Assembly (NCBI GenBank): GCA_963787045.1
Contig: CAWBBR010000008.1
Span: 186,001 to 250,000 of the forward strand
DNA length: 64,000 nt
From: DATJGR01 sp963787045
GTDB lineage: Bacteria > Pseudomonadota > Gammaproteobacteria > Pseudomonadales > Azotimanducaceae
Reading direction: 5' to 3'
The position numbers and the translations under genes were made by a program. The notes under the pieces are model-generated. The model was not told the origin of the DNA and searched no databases. It saw only the letters and a program-made list of their open reading frames with translations. The number at the start of each line of letters is the position of its first letter. The stretch's first letter is position 1. Of the stretch, positions 26,986 through 36,149 are shown piece after piece.

Positions 26986-27504
26986 CTACGACGGTTTCTT
27001 TTCCGGCGCCAGTTCCGGCAGTCGCGAGTTGATCAACGGCTTTGCCAGATACTCGAACGCGAGCCATCCGGCGCCCAACGCCAACAGCCCCCAACCGCCG
27101 AGATAGTCGAGCACGAACACCGGCCAGCCGAACGCGATGAAACTGTTGAGGAACGACTGCGCGGCAAAACGAAAGACGAACTGCAGCACTTCCTGCACGA
27201 TCATCGTCGCAATGTCGCCGTCGCCCTCGAAGTTGCCGACGAATGCCCGCACTTCGAGCACCACGAACGCGACGACGTAGCCGAATCCGTAGAAACCGCC
27301 GCCGCGAGTACGCCAGATCTTCAACAACGCGGCGCGGACCTGCGATGGCACTTTGTGCGGTTCCGCGACAACGCCGCGCACCGTCTTCACGGATTTCCTG
27401 ATGCGGCGTTGGAACCATGGCCGGCGTTTCGCGCGCCCCTTGCGGCGACTGCGCCGGCGAATCGGTTCCGGAACCGGTTCCGGAATCGGTTCCTGATCGG
27501 GCAC
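26986..27504 (-). CDS. Hypothetical membrane protein with acidic Pro-Glu N-terminus
   Basis: 172 residues read from GTG 27504. The N-terminus has an EPIP/EPVP repeat, then a very basic segment (RRRSRRKGRAKRRPWFQRRI), a helix FYGFGYVVAFVVLEVRAFVG and a long hydrophobic C-terminal part (SFLNSFIAFGWPVFVLDYLG). An ATG at 27524 in another frame would give MSDEPEA leading naturally into PDQEPIPEP if one base were missing near 27506, so the start may be frame-broken. Function unknown. The 31-base distance to the ThDP gene suggests co-transcription. Confidence 0.65.
   Translation of the reverse strand: MPDQEPIPEPVPEPIRRRSRRKGRAKRRPWFQRRIRKSVKTVRGVVAEPHKVPSQVRAALLKIWRTRGGGFYGFGYVVAFVVLEVRAFVGNFEGDGDIATMIVQEVLQFVFRFAAQSFLNSFIAFGWPVFVLDYLGGWGLLALGAGWLAFEYLAKPLINSRLPELAPEKKPS
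27465..27496. repeat. GGTTCC/GGAACC palindromic repeat inside the Pro-Glu coding segment
   Basis: Alternating GGTTCC and GGAACC units form a perfect 16-base palindrome (CCGGAACCGGTTCCGG) that also encodes the EPVPEP repeat. A similar 16-base palindrome (CCGGTTCCGGAACCGG) lies at about 53625-53640, in the N-terminal Gly-Ser-Thr segment of the third ThDP enzyme. Confidence 0.5.
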
Positions 27505-27554
27505 GCCTCCGGTTCGTCGCTCATTTCGTTCTCGCAGACGTCCGCCGCGTCAGG

Positions 27555-29200
27555 TCACGCGCGACGCGGACGACCAAACAGATCGCCCATCGGCGCGAGC
27601 GCGTTCATGTCGATGTCGAGCAGCACCGGACCAGCATTCGCCATCGCGCGCTCGAACGCCGCTTCGAATTCCGCCGCGCTGCGCACCGCTTCGGCGTGAA
27701 CGCCCATGCCTTCCGCAACCTGCACGAAATCGGGCGTTTTGATGTCTACCCCGGCGGTACGGCCGTCGAAGCGCATCCGCTGAATCGCGCGCAGCACGCC
27801 GTAACCACGGTCGTTGAACACGCACACGATCACCGGCAGCTGATATTGGGCAGCGGTCGCAAGCTCGCCGATGTGCAGCATGAAGCCGCCGTCACCCTGG
27901 ATCACCACGGTCTTTTCACCCGTTGCAACGGCCGCGCCGATCGCCAGCGGCAAACCCGGCCCGATCGCCGCCGACGTGGTGCTGAGCGACGTGCGCGGCG
28001 TCAGCACCGGAAGCAGCCGGTTGCCCCAGATGTATGCAGGTACCGTCGCGTCTCTAACGATGTTGCCATGCCGCGGGAGGCCTCGACGGATCGCGTCCAT
28101 GATGCGCTGATGATCCGGCCCCATCTGCACTCGAATCGCCGCGCGCGCGTCGTCGCGCCGCTGTTGCGCCTGACGCAGGAAATCGGGATCGCCCGGTTGC
28201 GCGTTCTGTGCCGCGAGCAACGCCGACAACGCCGCTTCGCGCGTCGCCGATCACCGCGACATCGGCCGGGTAGTTGCGATTGACGACGCTCGCGTCGGCA
28301 TCGATGTGAATCAGCCGCGGCAGCTTCAGCGTCCAGTTGCCGGTGGCGCCGCCCTGAAAACGCGCGCCCACGGCAATCACCAGTTCCGCGCCGGTCAACG
28401 TTTCGCGCAGTTCCGGTTGTGCGGTGAGCGGCCCCATCGCCAGCGCATGGTCTTCCGGGATCGAACCGCGGCCGTTCCCGGACGTGAACACCGGCGCGTC
28501 CAACGCTTCGGCCAGACGCTGCAGCAACGCGGCGGCATTGCCGCTCACCACGCCGCCGCCGGCCCAGATCACGCGCCGCGACGTTTCGCCGATCAATCGC
28601 GCGGCGTCCGCGATCGAACCCGCGCTCGGTGCGGATGCGCGTCGCGCCGGCACCGCAACCGCCACGTCGTCGATCGTCTGATATTGGAAGTCGATCGGAA
28701 TTTCCACGGCACCCGGTTGCGGCCGCGCGGTTTGCACGTCGGTCGCGACCCGCACCAGCACCTCGGCGATCTCGCGAAGCGGCGCGCACCTGCTCGGCGC
28801 GGCGCGTTACGGTGCGCAGCATTTCGAGCTGCCGTTCCGCTTCGTGCAGGAAGCCTTTGCCTTTGCCCAGATACGGCGTGTCGATCTGCCCGGTGAGCAT
28901 CAATACCGGCGACGACGCAAAGCCCGCCTCGAACAAACCCGGCACCGCGTTGCACGCACCGGGTCCGGTGCTGGTGATCGCAACGCCGAGCTTGCCGCCG
29001 CTGCGCGCATAACCGTCCGCCGCGTGCACCGCCGCCTGCTCGTGACGCATGTCGATCGGCGTGATGCCGCCGTGCCGCAGAATGGCGTCGTAAATCGGAA
29101 TGTTGTGCACGCTGACGATGCCGAACACGTGCTCCACGTCGAGCGCGCGCAGTGCGCGATAAGCGAGATCGGCGCCGGTGTTCGTCATGGATGCGCTCAC
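27555..29200 (-). pseudogene. ThDP-dependent enzyme 2 (acetolactate-synthase superfamily), two frame breaks
   Basis: The GTG at 29200 overlaps the transporter stop (an ATG follows at 29188). Part 1 has the PYR domain with DMRHEQAAVHAADGYARSGG (activating Glu). After RTVTRRAEQ a break near 28780-28790 leads to part 2, the central domain (GAVEIPIDFQYQTIDDVAVA, TSGNGRGSIPEDHALAMGPL). A second break near 28236 leads to part 3, the PP domain with VVIQGDGGFMLHIGELATAA and CVFNDRGYGVLRAIQ. The corrected length (about 547) equals that of the intact paralogue at 52006-53649, with which it aligns throughout. Substrate unknown; a sugar-type transporter precedes it. Confidence 0.82.
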
Positions 29201-30690
29201 GCGACTGCCTCCGCTCGTTGGCGCCGCGCGTCGCCGAGCGCAGCCTGAATCTGTTCGTGCCGCTCGCGCGTCAGATGGTAGTGGCCATAGCACCACACGC
29301 AGATCACGCAGAACGCTGCGACGATCGGCCCCGATAGAATGCCGAGCAGATTGATGGTGTGCGTCGGAATGTCGGCCGCGCTCTGGATGTGAGCGCCGCG
29401 CGGCCAATGAATCACGTCGAGCGCGACGCCGGCCAGAATGTTGCCGAGACCGACCGTCGATTTGTTCGCGAACGACACCGCCGCGAAGAAGATGCCTTCC
29501 TGCCGCTTGCCGGTTGCGAGTTCGTTCTCGTCCGCGATGTCGGCCACCATCGAGTTGAAGCTGACGAGCGCCTGCGCCACGCCCGCGCCCTGCAGGAACT
29601 TGATCGCGACGAGTGTCCACACGAGCGCAGGCGTGCCGTTCGCGGGAAACATATCTGCGAAACGTAGGACCACCGGCACTAACTGGCAGAACGCCCAGAA
29701 CGACGTCCCCCAGACGACCGCAGGCTTCTTGTCGAACAGACGGTTCAAGCGGCGCGTGAACAGCGCGCCGATCATGATCCCGATCGGCGCTGCCACGTTG
29801 AAGAAGATGAGATCGGTCGAACGCAGTTCCCAGAAGAACGTATTCATGTACAGCGACAGCGCCGCGTCCGCGCCGACCATCAGGAACACGACCAGCACGC
29901 CGAGGAAGAGCCAACGAAACGACGCGTTTTTGAGCGCACCAAGCGTCTCACGCCACATACGTACGACCACCAACCACGCGTTGCCCGCGGCAGCCTGGTC
30001 CGGTTGCCGCAGTCGCGCGATCTGCGAGCGCGTGCCCCACGTGCAGACGAACATCGCGACGGCCATCATGAGGGCGAGCGTGAGCGCGTACGGCGAATAA
30101 GCCGCGACGTTGAACTGTCCTTGCGCGTACTGGGCCGTGCTTCTGAAGTACACGCCGAAACCGATGATGATTGCGAGCAGGCCGCCGAATGTCGCGAGGA
30201 ACTGGCGGACACCAACGATCGCCGTGCGTTCTTCGAAGTCGTCGGAGAGCTCGGCGCCGAGTGCGATGTGCGGGACGTGGAACAGCGCCATGCCGCCGCG
30301 CGTCAGCGTGGCGAACATGAACAGCCACCCGAACAGCGCCCAGTCGCCGTGCACCGGCGGCGAGAAGAGCAGATAGAAGCCGATCGCCATCGGCAGAATT
30401 GCCGCGTACATGAACGGATGGCGGCGGCCGTACTTCGAACGGAAATTGTCGGAGATCGAGCCGACCAGCGGATCGAAGAACGCATCGAATACGAGCGAGA
30501 TGCCGAGCGCGAGACCGGCGAGCGTGCCGGGCAGTCCGAGTACCTGGTTGTAGTAGAAGAGCAGGAACAACCCGAATGCGGTGTTCTTCAGCCCCTCGGC
30601 CGCCTGGCCCAAGCCGTAGACGATCTTCGTCGAAACGGGAATGCGACCGCTACCGCGCGCCGTGATCGAACCTCCGTCCACGCCTTCCAC
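29197..30690 (-). CDS. GPH-family (MelB-like) MFS transporter
   Basis: 497 residues, about twelve membrane helices. MelB-type features include SLVFDAFFDPLVGSISDNFR with the Asp pair of the cation site, the loop KYGRRHPFMYAAILPMAIGF and a second half starting near FRWLFLGVLVVFLMVGADAA. GPH members import glycosides or related compounds with Na+ or H+. The start is taken as GTG 30690; other GTGs follow closely and no clear ribosome site decides. It is translationally coupled to the ThDP enzyme, so the transported compound may feed that enzyme. Divergent from the thioesterase at 30824. Confidence 0.88.
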   Translation of the reverse strand: MEGVDGGSITARGSGRIPVSTKIVYGLGQAAEGLKNTAFGLFLLFYYNQVLGLPGTLAGLALGISLVFDAFFDPLVGSISDNFRSKYGRRHPFMYAAILPMAIGFYLLFSPPVHGDWALFGWLFMFATLTRGGMALFHVPHIALGAELSDDFEERTAIVGVRQFLATFGGLLAIIIGFGVYFRSTAQYAQGQFNVAAYSPYALTLALMMAVAMFVCTWGTRSQIARLRQPDQAAAGNAWLVVVRMWRETLGALKNASFRWLFLGVLVVFLMVGADAALSLYMNTFFWELRSTDLIFFNVAAPIGIMIGALFTRRLNRLFDKKPAVVWGTSFWAFCQLVPVVLRFADMFPANGTPALVWTLVAIKFLQGAGVAQALVSFNSMVADIADENELATGKRQEGIFFAAVSFANKSTVGLGNILAGVALDVIHWPRGAHIQSAADIPTHTINLLGILSGPIVAAFCVICVWCYGHYHLTRERHEQIQAALGDARRQRAEAVA

Positions 30691-30823
30691 TGCTGTTCCC
30701 CGCCCCCGTGTGTTGCAGCCGATCGATCATGCCGGACGAAGGCCCGGCGTCGCAATGCGTCGTTCGCCTACGACGGCTCGCGTCGCTACCATCGCACGAC
30801 TCTTCGTCACGGACACCTCGTCG

Positions 30824-31318
30824 ATGGCAACACCGTACCTGTGCGCCCCGCGTCGCGTCGAACGCGCCTGGATCGACTACAACGGCCACATGAACATGGC
30901 GTACTACAACCTCGTGTTCGATCAGGCGCTCGATCAGGTGTTCGACGAACTCGGCATCGGTGCGGCTTACGTGCGCGACGGCGGCGGCTCGTGCTTCACC
31001 GTGGAGATTCACGTGACGTATGTGCAGGAACTGAAACTCGACGACCCGCTCCGCGTGACGTTCCAGCTACTCGACTGGGACGAGAAGCGGTTGCATTTCT
31101 TCGGCGAGATGCATCACGCCGAAGACGGTTATCTGGCCGCGACGTCGGAGCAGATGTCGCTGCACGTCGACATGGCGTCGCGCAAAGCCGGACCACTGCC
31201 GTCGCACGCGCAACAACGCATCGCCACACTGATGCAGCAGCACCGGCGTCTCGCGACGCCGGATCAGGTAGGACACGTGATGAAGATTCCCGCGGCTCGC
31301 TCGAAGCGGGCCGGGTAA
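30824..31318 (+). CDS. Hotdog-fold acyl-CoA thioesterase
   Basis: 164 residues from ATG 30824. The 4-hydroxybenzoyl-CoA-thioesterase-type signature IDYNGHMNMAYYNLVFDQAL (17-36) contains the catalytic Asp and the helix that binds CoA. The strands FTVEIHVTYVQELKLDDPLR and RLHFFGEMHHAEDGYLAATS follow. It hydrolyses an acyl-CoA to free acid and CoA. It converges with an acyl-CoA dehydrogenase whose stop is immediately adjacent (31319). Confidence 0.9.
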   Translation: MATPYLCAPRRVERAWIDYNGHMNMAYYNLVFDQALDQVFDELGIGAAYVRDGGGSCFTVEIHVTYVQELKLDDPLRVTFQLLDWDEKRLHFFGEMHHAEDGYLAATSEQMSLHVDMASRKAGPLPSHAQQRIATLMQQHRRLATPDQVGHVMKIPAARSKRAG

Positions 31319-32464
31319 TCAATAGCCTTCGAGTTCGCCGTATCGGTTGCGGTGGTAGTTCGCGTCGCCGAACGTCTGCTCGGCTACGGCCGATCGCTTG
31401 ATGAAGAAGCCGATGTCGAACTCGTCGGTCATGCCGATGCCGCCGTGCATCTGGATGCCTTCGCGTGAAACACGCGTGAACGTTTCGCCGACTTTCGTCT
31501 TGGCGAGGCTCGCGAGTTTCGCGATCTCGGTGGGATCGCGACCTTCGTCGAGCGCGCTCAGCGCTTCGAGCACCACCGACTTCGACAACTCCACCTCGCA
31601 GAACATGTCGGCGGCGCGATGCTTCAGGGCCTGGAACGAACCGATCGGCACGCCGAACTGCTCGCGCTCCTTCAGATACTTGATCGTGCGGTCGAAACAC
31701 TCTTCGGTGGAACCGAGCATCTCGGCGGCCAGACCGATGCGCGCGACGTCGAGCGTACGCTCGAGAATGTCGGCGGCGCCGCCGATCGGACCGAGCACCT
31801 GGTCGCGCGTTGCGGTTACACCGCGGAACTGAATGTTTGCGGCGTTGCGGCTGTCCGCCATCTTCGTGCGGGTGACCTTCACGCCTTTCGTCTTGCGATC
31901 GATCAGGAACAACGTGAGTCCTTCGCGGCTGTCTTTCTTGCCGGACGTACGCGTGACGACGATCAGTTTGTCTGCCACGTGGCCGTCGAGCACGAACGTC
32001 TTCTTGCCGCTGATCTTGTAGACGCCTTCTTTCTCGCGCGCTTTCGTTTCGATGTGATACGGGTCGTGGCGGTGCGACTCTTCCAGCGCCAGCGCGACGA
32101 TGAGTTCACCGCTCGCGATGCGTCCGAGCAGTTCCTGCTTCTGATCCTGCGAACCGGCGAGATTGATGGCGGTACCGCACGCCCAGACGGTGCTGATCAA
32201 CGGGCTGGCCGCCAGCGTACGGCCGGTTTCTTCGGTGACCACGCCGAGACCTTTGTAGCCGAACGCCAGACCGCCGTATTCCTCGGGCCACGGAATGCCG
32301 GACCAGCCGAGTTCAACCATCTTCGACCACGTGCCGCGATCGAATCCGTCTGCGCTGTCTTCGTCGCGCAGTTTCCGCAACTGCGAGATCGGCGCGTTCG
32401 TGCCGCAGAACGCCTTCGCAGTGTCCTTGAGCATGTTCTGCTCTTCATTGAGAATCATCGGCAT
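31319..32464 (-). CDS. Acyl-CoA dehydrogenase 1
   Basis: 381 residues from ATG 32464, after GGGGACACAG. The N-terminal helical domain (LGWSGIPWPEEYGGLAFGYK), the middle beta domain with flavin contact (IVALALEESHRHDPYHIETK) and the C-terminal domain with QMHGGIGMTDEFDIGFFIKR are complete. The usual WxTEpxxGSD substrate strand is replaced by ALEESHRHDPYH, so it belongs to a divergent branch. The expected reaction is alpha,beta-dehydrogenation of an acyl-CoA with ETF as acceptor. The product may enter the hydratase and thiolase steps encoded elsewhere in the window. Confidence 0.88.
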   Translation of the reverse strand: MPMILNEEQNMLKDTAKAFCGTNAPISQLRKLRDEDSADGFDRGTWSKMVELGWSGIPWPEEYGGLAFGYKGLGVVTEETGRTLAASPLISTVWACGTAINLAGSQDQKQELLGRIASGELIVALALEESHRHDPYHIETKAREKEGVYKISGKKTFVLDGHVADKLIVVTRTSGKKDSREGLTLFLIDRKTKGVKVTRTKMADSRNAANIQFRGVTATRDQVLGPIGGAADILERTLDVARIGLAAEMLGSTEECFDRTIKYLKEREQFGVPIGSFQALKHRAADMFCEVELSKSVVLEALSALDEGRDPTEIAKLASLAKTKVGETFTRVSREGIQMHGGIGMTDEFDIGFFIKRSAVAEQTFGDANYHRNRYGELEGY

Positions 32465-32572
32465 CTGTGTCCCCTTATCCAATTCGTTGGAAAATGCGGG
32501 GGTAAGCCGTAGCAGGACCGGGCTCGAGCCCTGGTCGTCCGACCAAACGTGGATCCCCCGTCGAAGGCGTCG

Positions 32573-33268
32573 ATGAAAACAGAGTCAATTCCGCTTGTCG
32601 AGCAGGGTGTCGAGCATGCGGTTCGCTCGCTCACCGACGCACTCCGCGCCACCTTGCCGATGGGACGCATCGTGGTGCAGCCGTTGCCCGGTTGCCCAGG
32701 TCTGGTCCTCGGCTTGATCAATGCGGACTTCCCAACGGGTCCGCTGCCGCCGGAGGTCATGCACGAGGTCATCCGCGCGCCCGCTTACTGGGCATTGTGC
32801 TGGGGCAGCGGTCTGGGCCTCTCGCAATTGCTCTATCGCAATCCGCACTGGGTGCGCGGCCGCCGCGTGCTCGACTTCGGTTCGGGTTCCGGCGTGGTCG
32901 GCATCGCCGCGCTTCGCAACGGCGCCGCATCGGTCACCGCGTGCGACAACGACGCCGATGCGCGCCTGGCCACGCTCGCGAACGCGCGATTGAATCGCGT
33001 CGACATCGACGTATGCGCCGAACTCGCCGACGCCGGCCGGTTCGATCTCGTGCTGATGGCCGACGTGCTGTACGACCGCACCAACCTGCCGTTGCTCGAC
33101 GCACTGCAGCGCGTCGCGCCGACCATCATCGTGGCCGATTCACGCGTCGCGGAAATACCGGCCGCGGGATTCCGGCAGATCGCGCAGGTGGAAGCGCTGA
33201 CGTTGCCCAATCTGAACGAGTTCGACGAATTCCGTACCGTGCGGGTGTTTGCCTACGGCGCGGTCTGA
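32573..33268 (+). CDS. SAM-dependent methyltransferase, ETF-beta lysine methyltransferase-like
   Basis: 231 residues from ATG 32573. The segment WALCWGSGLGLSQLLYRNPH is characteristic of the METTL20/ETFB-lysine-methyltransferase group. It is followed by motif I VLDFGSGSGVVGIAA (about 99-113), the acidic ACDNDADA, and FDLVLMADVLYDRTNLPLLD (motif post II). An ETF-modifying role would suit the many ETF-dependent acyl-CoA dehydrogenases here, but no ETF gene is in the window. Its stop overlaps the convergent DUF1330 gene by 16 bases. Confidence 0.8.
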   Translation: MKTESIPLVEQGVEHAVRSLTDALRATLPMGRIVVQPLPGCPGLVLGLINADFPTGPLPPEVMHEVIRAPAYWALCWGSGLGLSQLLYRNPHWVRGRRVLDFGSGSGVVGIAALRNGAASVTACDNDADARLATLANARLNRVDIDVCAELADAGRFDLVLMADVLYDRTNLPLLDALQRVAPTIIVADSRVAEIPAAGFRQIAQVEALTLPNLNEFDEFRTVRVFAYGAV

Positions 33269-34122
33269 GGTTGCTCCGGCACCGCTTCGGTTGCCGCCTC
33301 GGACGTTTGCGACTCGGCCGGCGGTGTCACCGCCATCGCATCGGGGTCGACGCGCGTAACCGACGCAACGATGACGTCGCGACGAAACAGCCGCCGCTGC
33401 AGCGTCTGCAACGTCTCGCGCTCCGCATCCGCCGCCCATTCGCTCCGGTGCGCGGCGTCGACAAAACCGTACACCAGCATTGCACCGAAGCGCTGCTCGG
33501 GCTCGGCCACTAACGGATTCAATCGGGCGCGCCAGATGAGCTTGCCCTCGTGGCGTGCAAGCAGCTGATCGTCTTCGGCGAGCCATTTCGCGTCGTACGC
33601 GTCGATCGAGTCGTCGTGTGCGCCGATGAGCAAACGCACCGCTTGTGCCTCGGTCCCCTGCAGATCGAAATCGAGCGCGGGCGTGGCGGAGAGCGTGGTG
33701 TAGCGCTTCAACGCATCGCGGCGCGCGTCGAGCAGCGCCCGATAGTCGCTGCTCGTGACGAGTTCGATGAATGTCGCGCGCGATGGATACAGCACGAGTT
33801 GCAGCGACGACCACCCGTCGAGCACGCCGCCGTGGATCAGGTCGCTCGCGCTCGCCTGCCAGATTTCTTTGCCGCCCAGCGCACCGATCAATGCGGCGGC
33901 CGGACGTTCGAATTGCGTGCGATACGCTTCGGCGTGTTCGGCATCGGCGAAGTCGAGCAGATTGACGATCACCACCGGCTCGGTGCGACGTTCGGCATGG
34001 AAGATGAACGCGAGCACATTCGGCCCGAGCACATATGCCACCAGCCCCAGCAGGAGCGTGAGCACCACGAGAAACCCGAGAAAACCGATCAGGCCACGAC
34101 TCATCCGGATGTCTAACCCCAT
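33253..34122 (-). CDS. Membrane-anchored DUF1330-domain protein
   Basis: 289 residues from ATG 34122 (or ATG 34104). One membrane helix (LIGFLGFLVVLTLLLGLVAY) anchors it. The region VVIVNLLDFADAEHAEAYRT to FIELVTSSDYRALLDARRDA is a DUF1330/Dabb-like ferredoxin-fold module. A second, less clear copy follows (FDLQGTEAQAVRLLIG, MLVYGFVDAAHRSEWAADAE), and the tail is rich in Pro, Glu and Thr. No catalytic residues are recognisable. It is divergent from the enoyl-CoA hydratase at 34255. Function unknown. Confidence 0.8.
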   Translation of the reverse strand: MGLDIRMSRGLIGFLGFLVVLTLLLGLVAYVLGPNVLAFIFHAERRTEPVVIVNLLDFADAEHAEAYRTQFERPAAALIGALGGKEIWQASASDLIHGGVLDGWSSLQLVLYPSRATFIELVTSSDYRALLDARRDALKRYTTLSATPALDFDLQGTEAQAVRLLIGAHDDSIDAYDAKWLAEDDQLLARHEGKLIWRARLNPLVAEPEQRFGAMLVYGFVDAAHRSEWAADAERETLQTLQRRLFRRDVIVASVTRVDPDAMAVTPPAESQTSEAATEAVPEQPQTAP

Positions 34123-34254
34123 AAGACGGCGGCGCGATGTTACAGAAAAGCCGCTACAGAAAAACGCGCGCTCGAAAACCGTTGATGGCCGGCTCGGCTC
34201 GCCTGGCACCGTGGAATTGGCTACGCTGCGGACCGACACTCCCGGAGAGAGCTC

Positions 34255-35092
34255 ATGTATCAGCACATTCTGTATTCGGTCGATTCACCCGTGGCGACGA
34301 TCACGATGAATCGGCCCGACAACCTGAACGCCTTCACTACCCGCATGCTCGCGGAGATCCGCCATGCACTGGCGCAGGCCGAGAGCGACGAGAAAGTGGT
34401 GGGCATCGTGCTCACCGGCGCAGGGCGCGGTTTCTGCGCCGGCATGGACATGAATGCGCTGAACAGCATGTCGGCCGGCGGCGGCCGCGCGGAAGACGAC
34501 CTGAGTTCGCTCGAGGCGAACCCGCGGCGATCCGTCGATGGGCGACGATTTCCAGGTGACATACGCGTACCTGCTGTCGATCCGTAAGCCGCTGATCGCA
34601 GCGATCAACGGTGCGTGCGCCGGTCTCGGCTTCTGCTTTGCATTGCTGTGCGACATGCGCTTCGTCGAGAAGACGGCGAAATTCACCACGGCGTTCTCGC
34701 AACGCGGTCTCGTCGCGGAACACGGCGTGAGCTGGATGCTGCCGCGCCTCATCGGGCCTGGCCGCGCGCTCGATCTGCTGTGGAGCGCGCGCAAGTTCGA
34801 CGGCATCGAAGCCCAGCAGCTCGGCCTGGCGGAGCGCCTCTGCGAGACCGGCACGTCCGCTACGGAAGCGGCCGGTTACATCAAGCAGCTCGCCGCCAGC
34901 GCGGCGCCGATGTCGCTGATGGTGATGAAGCAGCAGGTGTACCGGCACCTGAACATGCCGCTCGGCGAGTCGATGCGCGACACCAACAAGCTGATGGCCG
35001 AAAGCCTGAAGCGCGACGACTTCCGCGAGGGCGTTCGTTCGTTCATGGAACGCAGGCCGCCGCAGTTCAAGCCGTTGAAGGTCGGCCGCTAA
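34255..35092 (+). pseudogene. Enoyl-CoA hydratase family protein, frame break near 34536
   Basis: ATG 34255 follows GGAGAGAGCTC. The first part ends with GAGRGFCAGMDMNALNSM and LSSLEANPRRSV. The continuation MGDDFQVTYAYLLSIRKPLI, INGACAGLGFCFALLCDMRF and the Glu-bearing RGLVAEHGVSWMLPRLIG is in the +1 frame and ends at TAA 35092. One base at GTCGATGGG (34534-34540) separates the parts; the corrected protein is about 278 residues with both oxyanion loops. Two copies of an 11-base tandem unit (AACGGCTCGCC) lie at 35091-35112, just after the stop. Confidence 0.82.
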
Positions 35093-35146
35093 CGGCTCGC
35101 CAACGGCTCGCCAACGCCGCAGCAGGCGAACCACACAGCAGAAACG

Positions 35147-36076
35147 GTGACCGAACCCGTACGCCACACCGTCCGCTCGTCGGGCGTCAGCCTCAATGTG
35201 CTGACGCTCGGCGATCCGGCCAATCCGCCGCTCGTCTTCGTGCACGGCATACGCGACGTGGCCGCGAGCCTGCTGGTGATCGCGGAACCGTTGGCCGATC
35301 GGTGGTACGTCGTGATGCCGGAACTGCGCGGCCACGGCGACAGCGACAACTCGAACTACTACGCGATCTGGCAGTTCATCTACGACCTGCATCGCGTGAT
35401 CGAGGCGCTCGAGCTCGAGAAGCCGATCGTCGTCGGTCACAGCCTCGGCGGGCAGATCGCCGCGCACCATGCCGCGATGTTCCCCGAGGAAGTGCGCGCG
35501 CTCGTGATCGTGGAAGGCCTCGGTCCGCCGGACCGACCGCAAGAGTTCGATGCGGATGCGCGGCTGATCGCGCAACGCCAGCAACTGCTCGCCACCATGG
35601 AAATGTCGGAACACTCACGGCCGCTGCCGAGCATCGAGTTCGCCGCGCAGCGACTGCGCGCAAACAATCCGCGCCTCACCGAAGAGCGCGCCCACTGGCT
35701 CGCGGAACACGGCACCGCGGTTGCGGCCGACGGCAACCGATACTGGAAGTTCGATCAACGCGTCACGCAGATCTGGCTGTCGACCGACCCTGCGCTCAAT
35801 CGTCAGCGCTGGCGCCAGGTGCAGTGCGCCACGTTGATCGTCACCGCCGATCTCGCACACGAATACTGGACCGCGCAGATGCCGAGCGCCGGCTGGGACG
35901 GACGCTTCACCGAAGGCGATCTGGCGGAACGGCTGCGCAGCTTTCGCAACGCCGCGCACGTGCGCATCGCCAACGCCGGTCACATGGTGCATTTCGACGC
36001 GCCCGAGATGCTGGTGGACGCGATCGAGCGTTTCCTGCAACGCGTCGTCGGACCGTCGAGAGCCCGCCGCCCGTAG
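35147..36076 (+). CDS. Alpha/beta hydrolase 2
   Basis: 309 residues from GTG 35147. It has the oxyanion HGIRDVAASL, the nucleophile elbow VVGHSLGGQIAAHHA with Ser99, an acid in IVTADLAHEYW and the base in IANAGHMVHFDAPEML. A helical cap of about 100 residues lies between strands 6 and 7. It resembles soluble epoxide hydrolase and haloalkane-dehalogenase-like hydrolases in layout but has Ser rather than Asp as nucleophile, so an esterase or C-C hydrolase is more likely. Downstream of the hydratase by 54 bases, same strand. Confidence 0.87.
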   Translation: MTEPVRHTVRSSGVSLNVLTLGDPANPPLVFVHGIRDVAASLLVIAEPLADRWYVVMPELRGHGDSDNSNYYAIWQFIYDLHRVIEALELEKPIVVGHSLGGQIAAHHAAMFPEEVRALVIVEGLGPPDRPQEFDADARLIAQRQQLLATMEMSEHSRPLPSIEFAAQRLRANNPRLTEERAHWLAEHGTAVAADGNRYWKFDQRVTQIWLSTDPALNRQRWRQVQCATLIVTADLAHEYWTAQMPSAGWDGRFTEGDLAERLRSFRNAAHVRIANAGHMVHFDAPEMLVDAIERFLQRVVGPSRARRP

Positions 36077-36149
36077 CGCGCTGGCGGACGCTGGCGCGTC
36101 ACCAACGCGCTGGGCTAAGGTCGAGGCCCATCTCCTGCGGAGCGCACCC

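Noticed and set aside
35091..35112. Two 11-base tandem units as a possible minisatellite or attachment site
   Set aside because: Only two copies and no integrase nearby.
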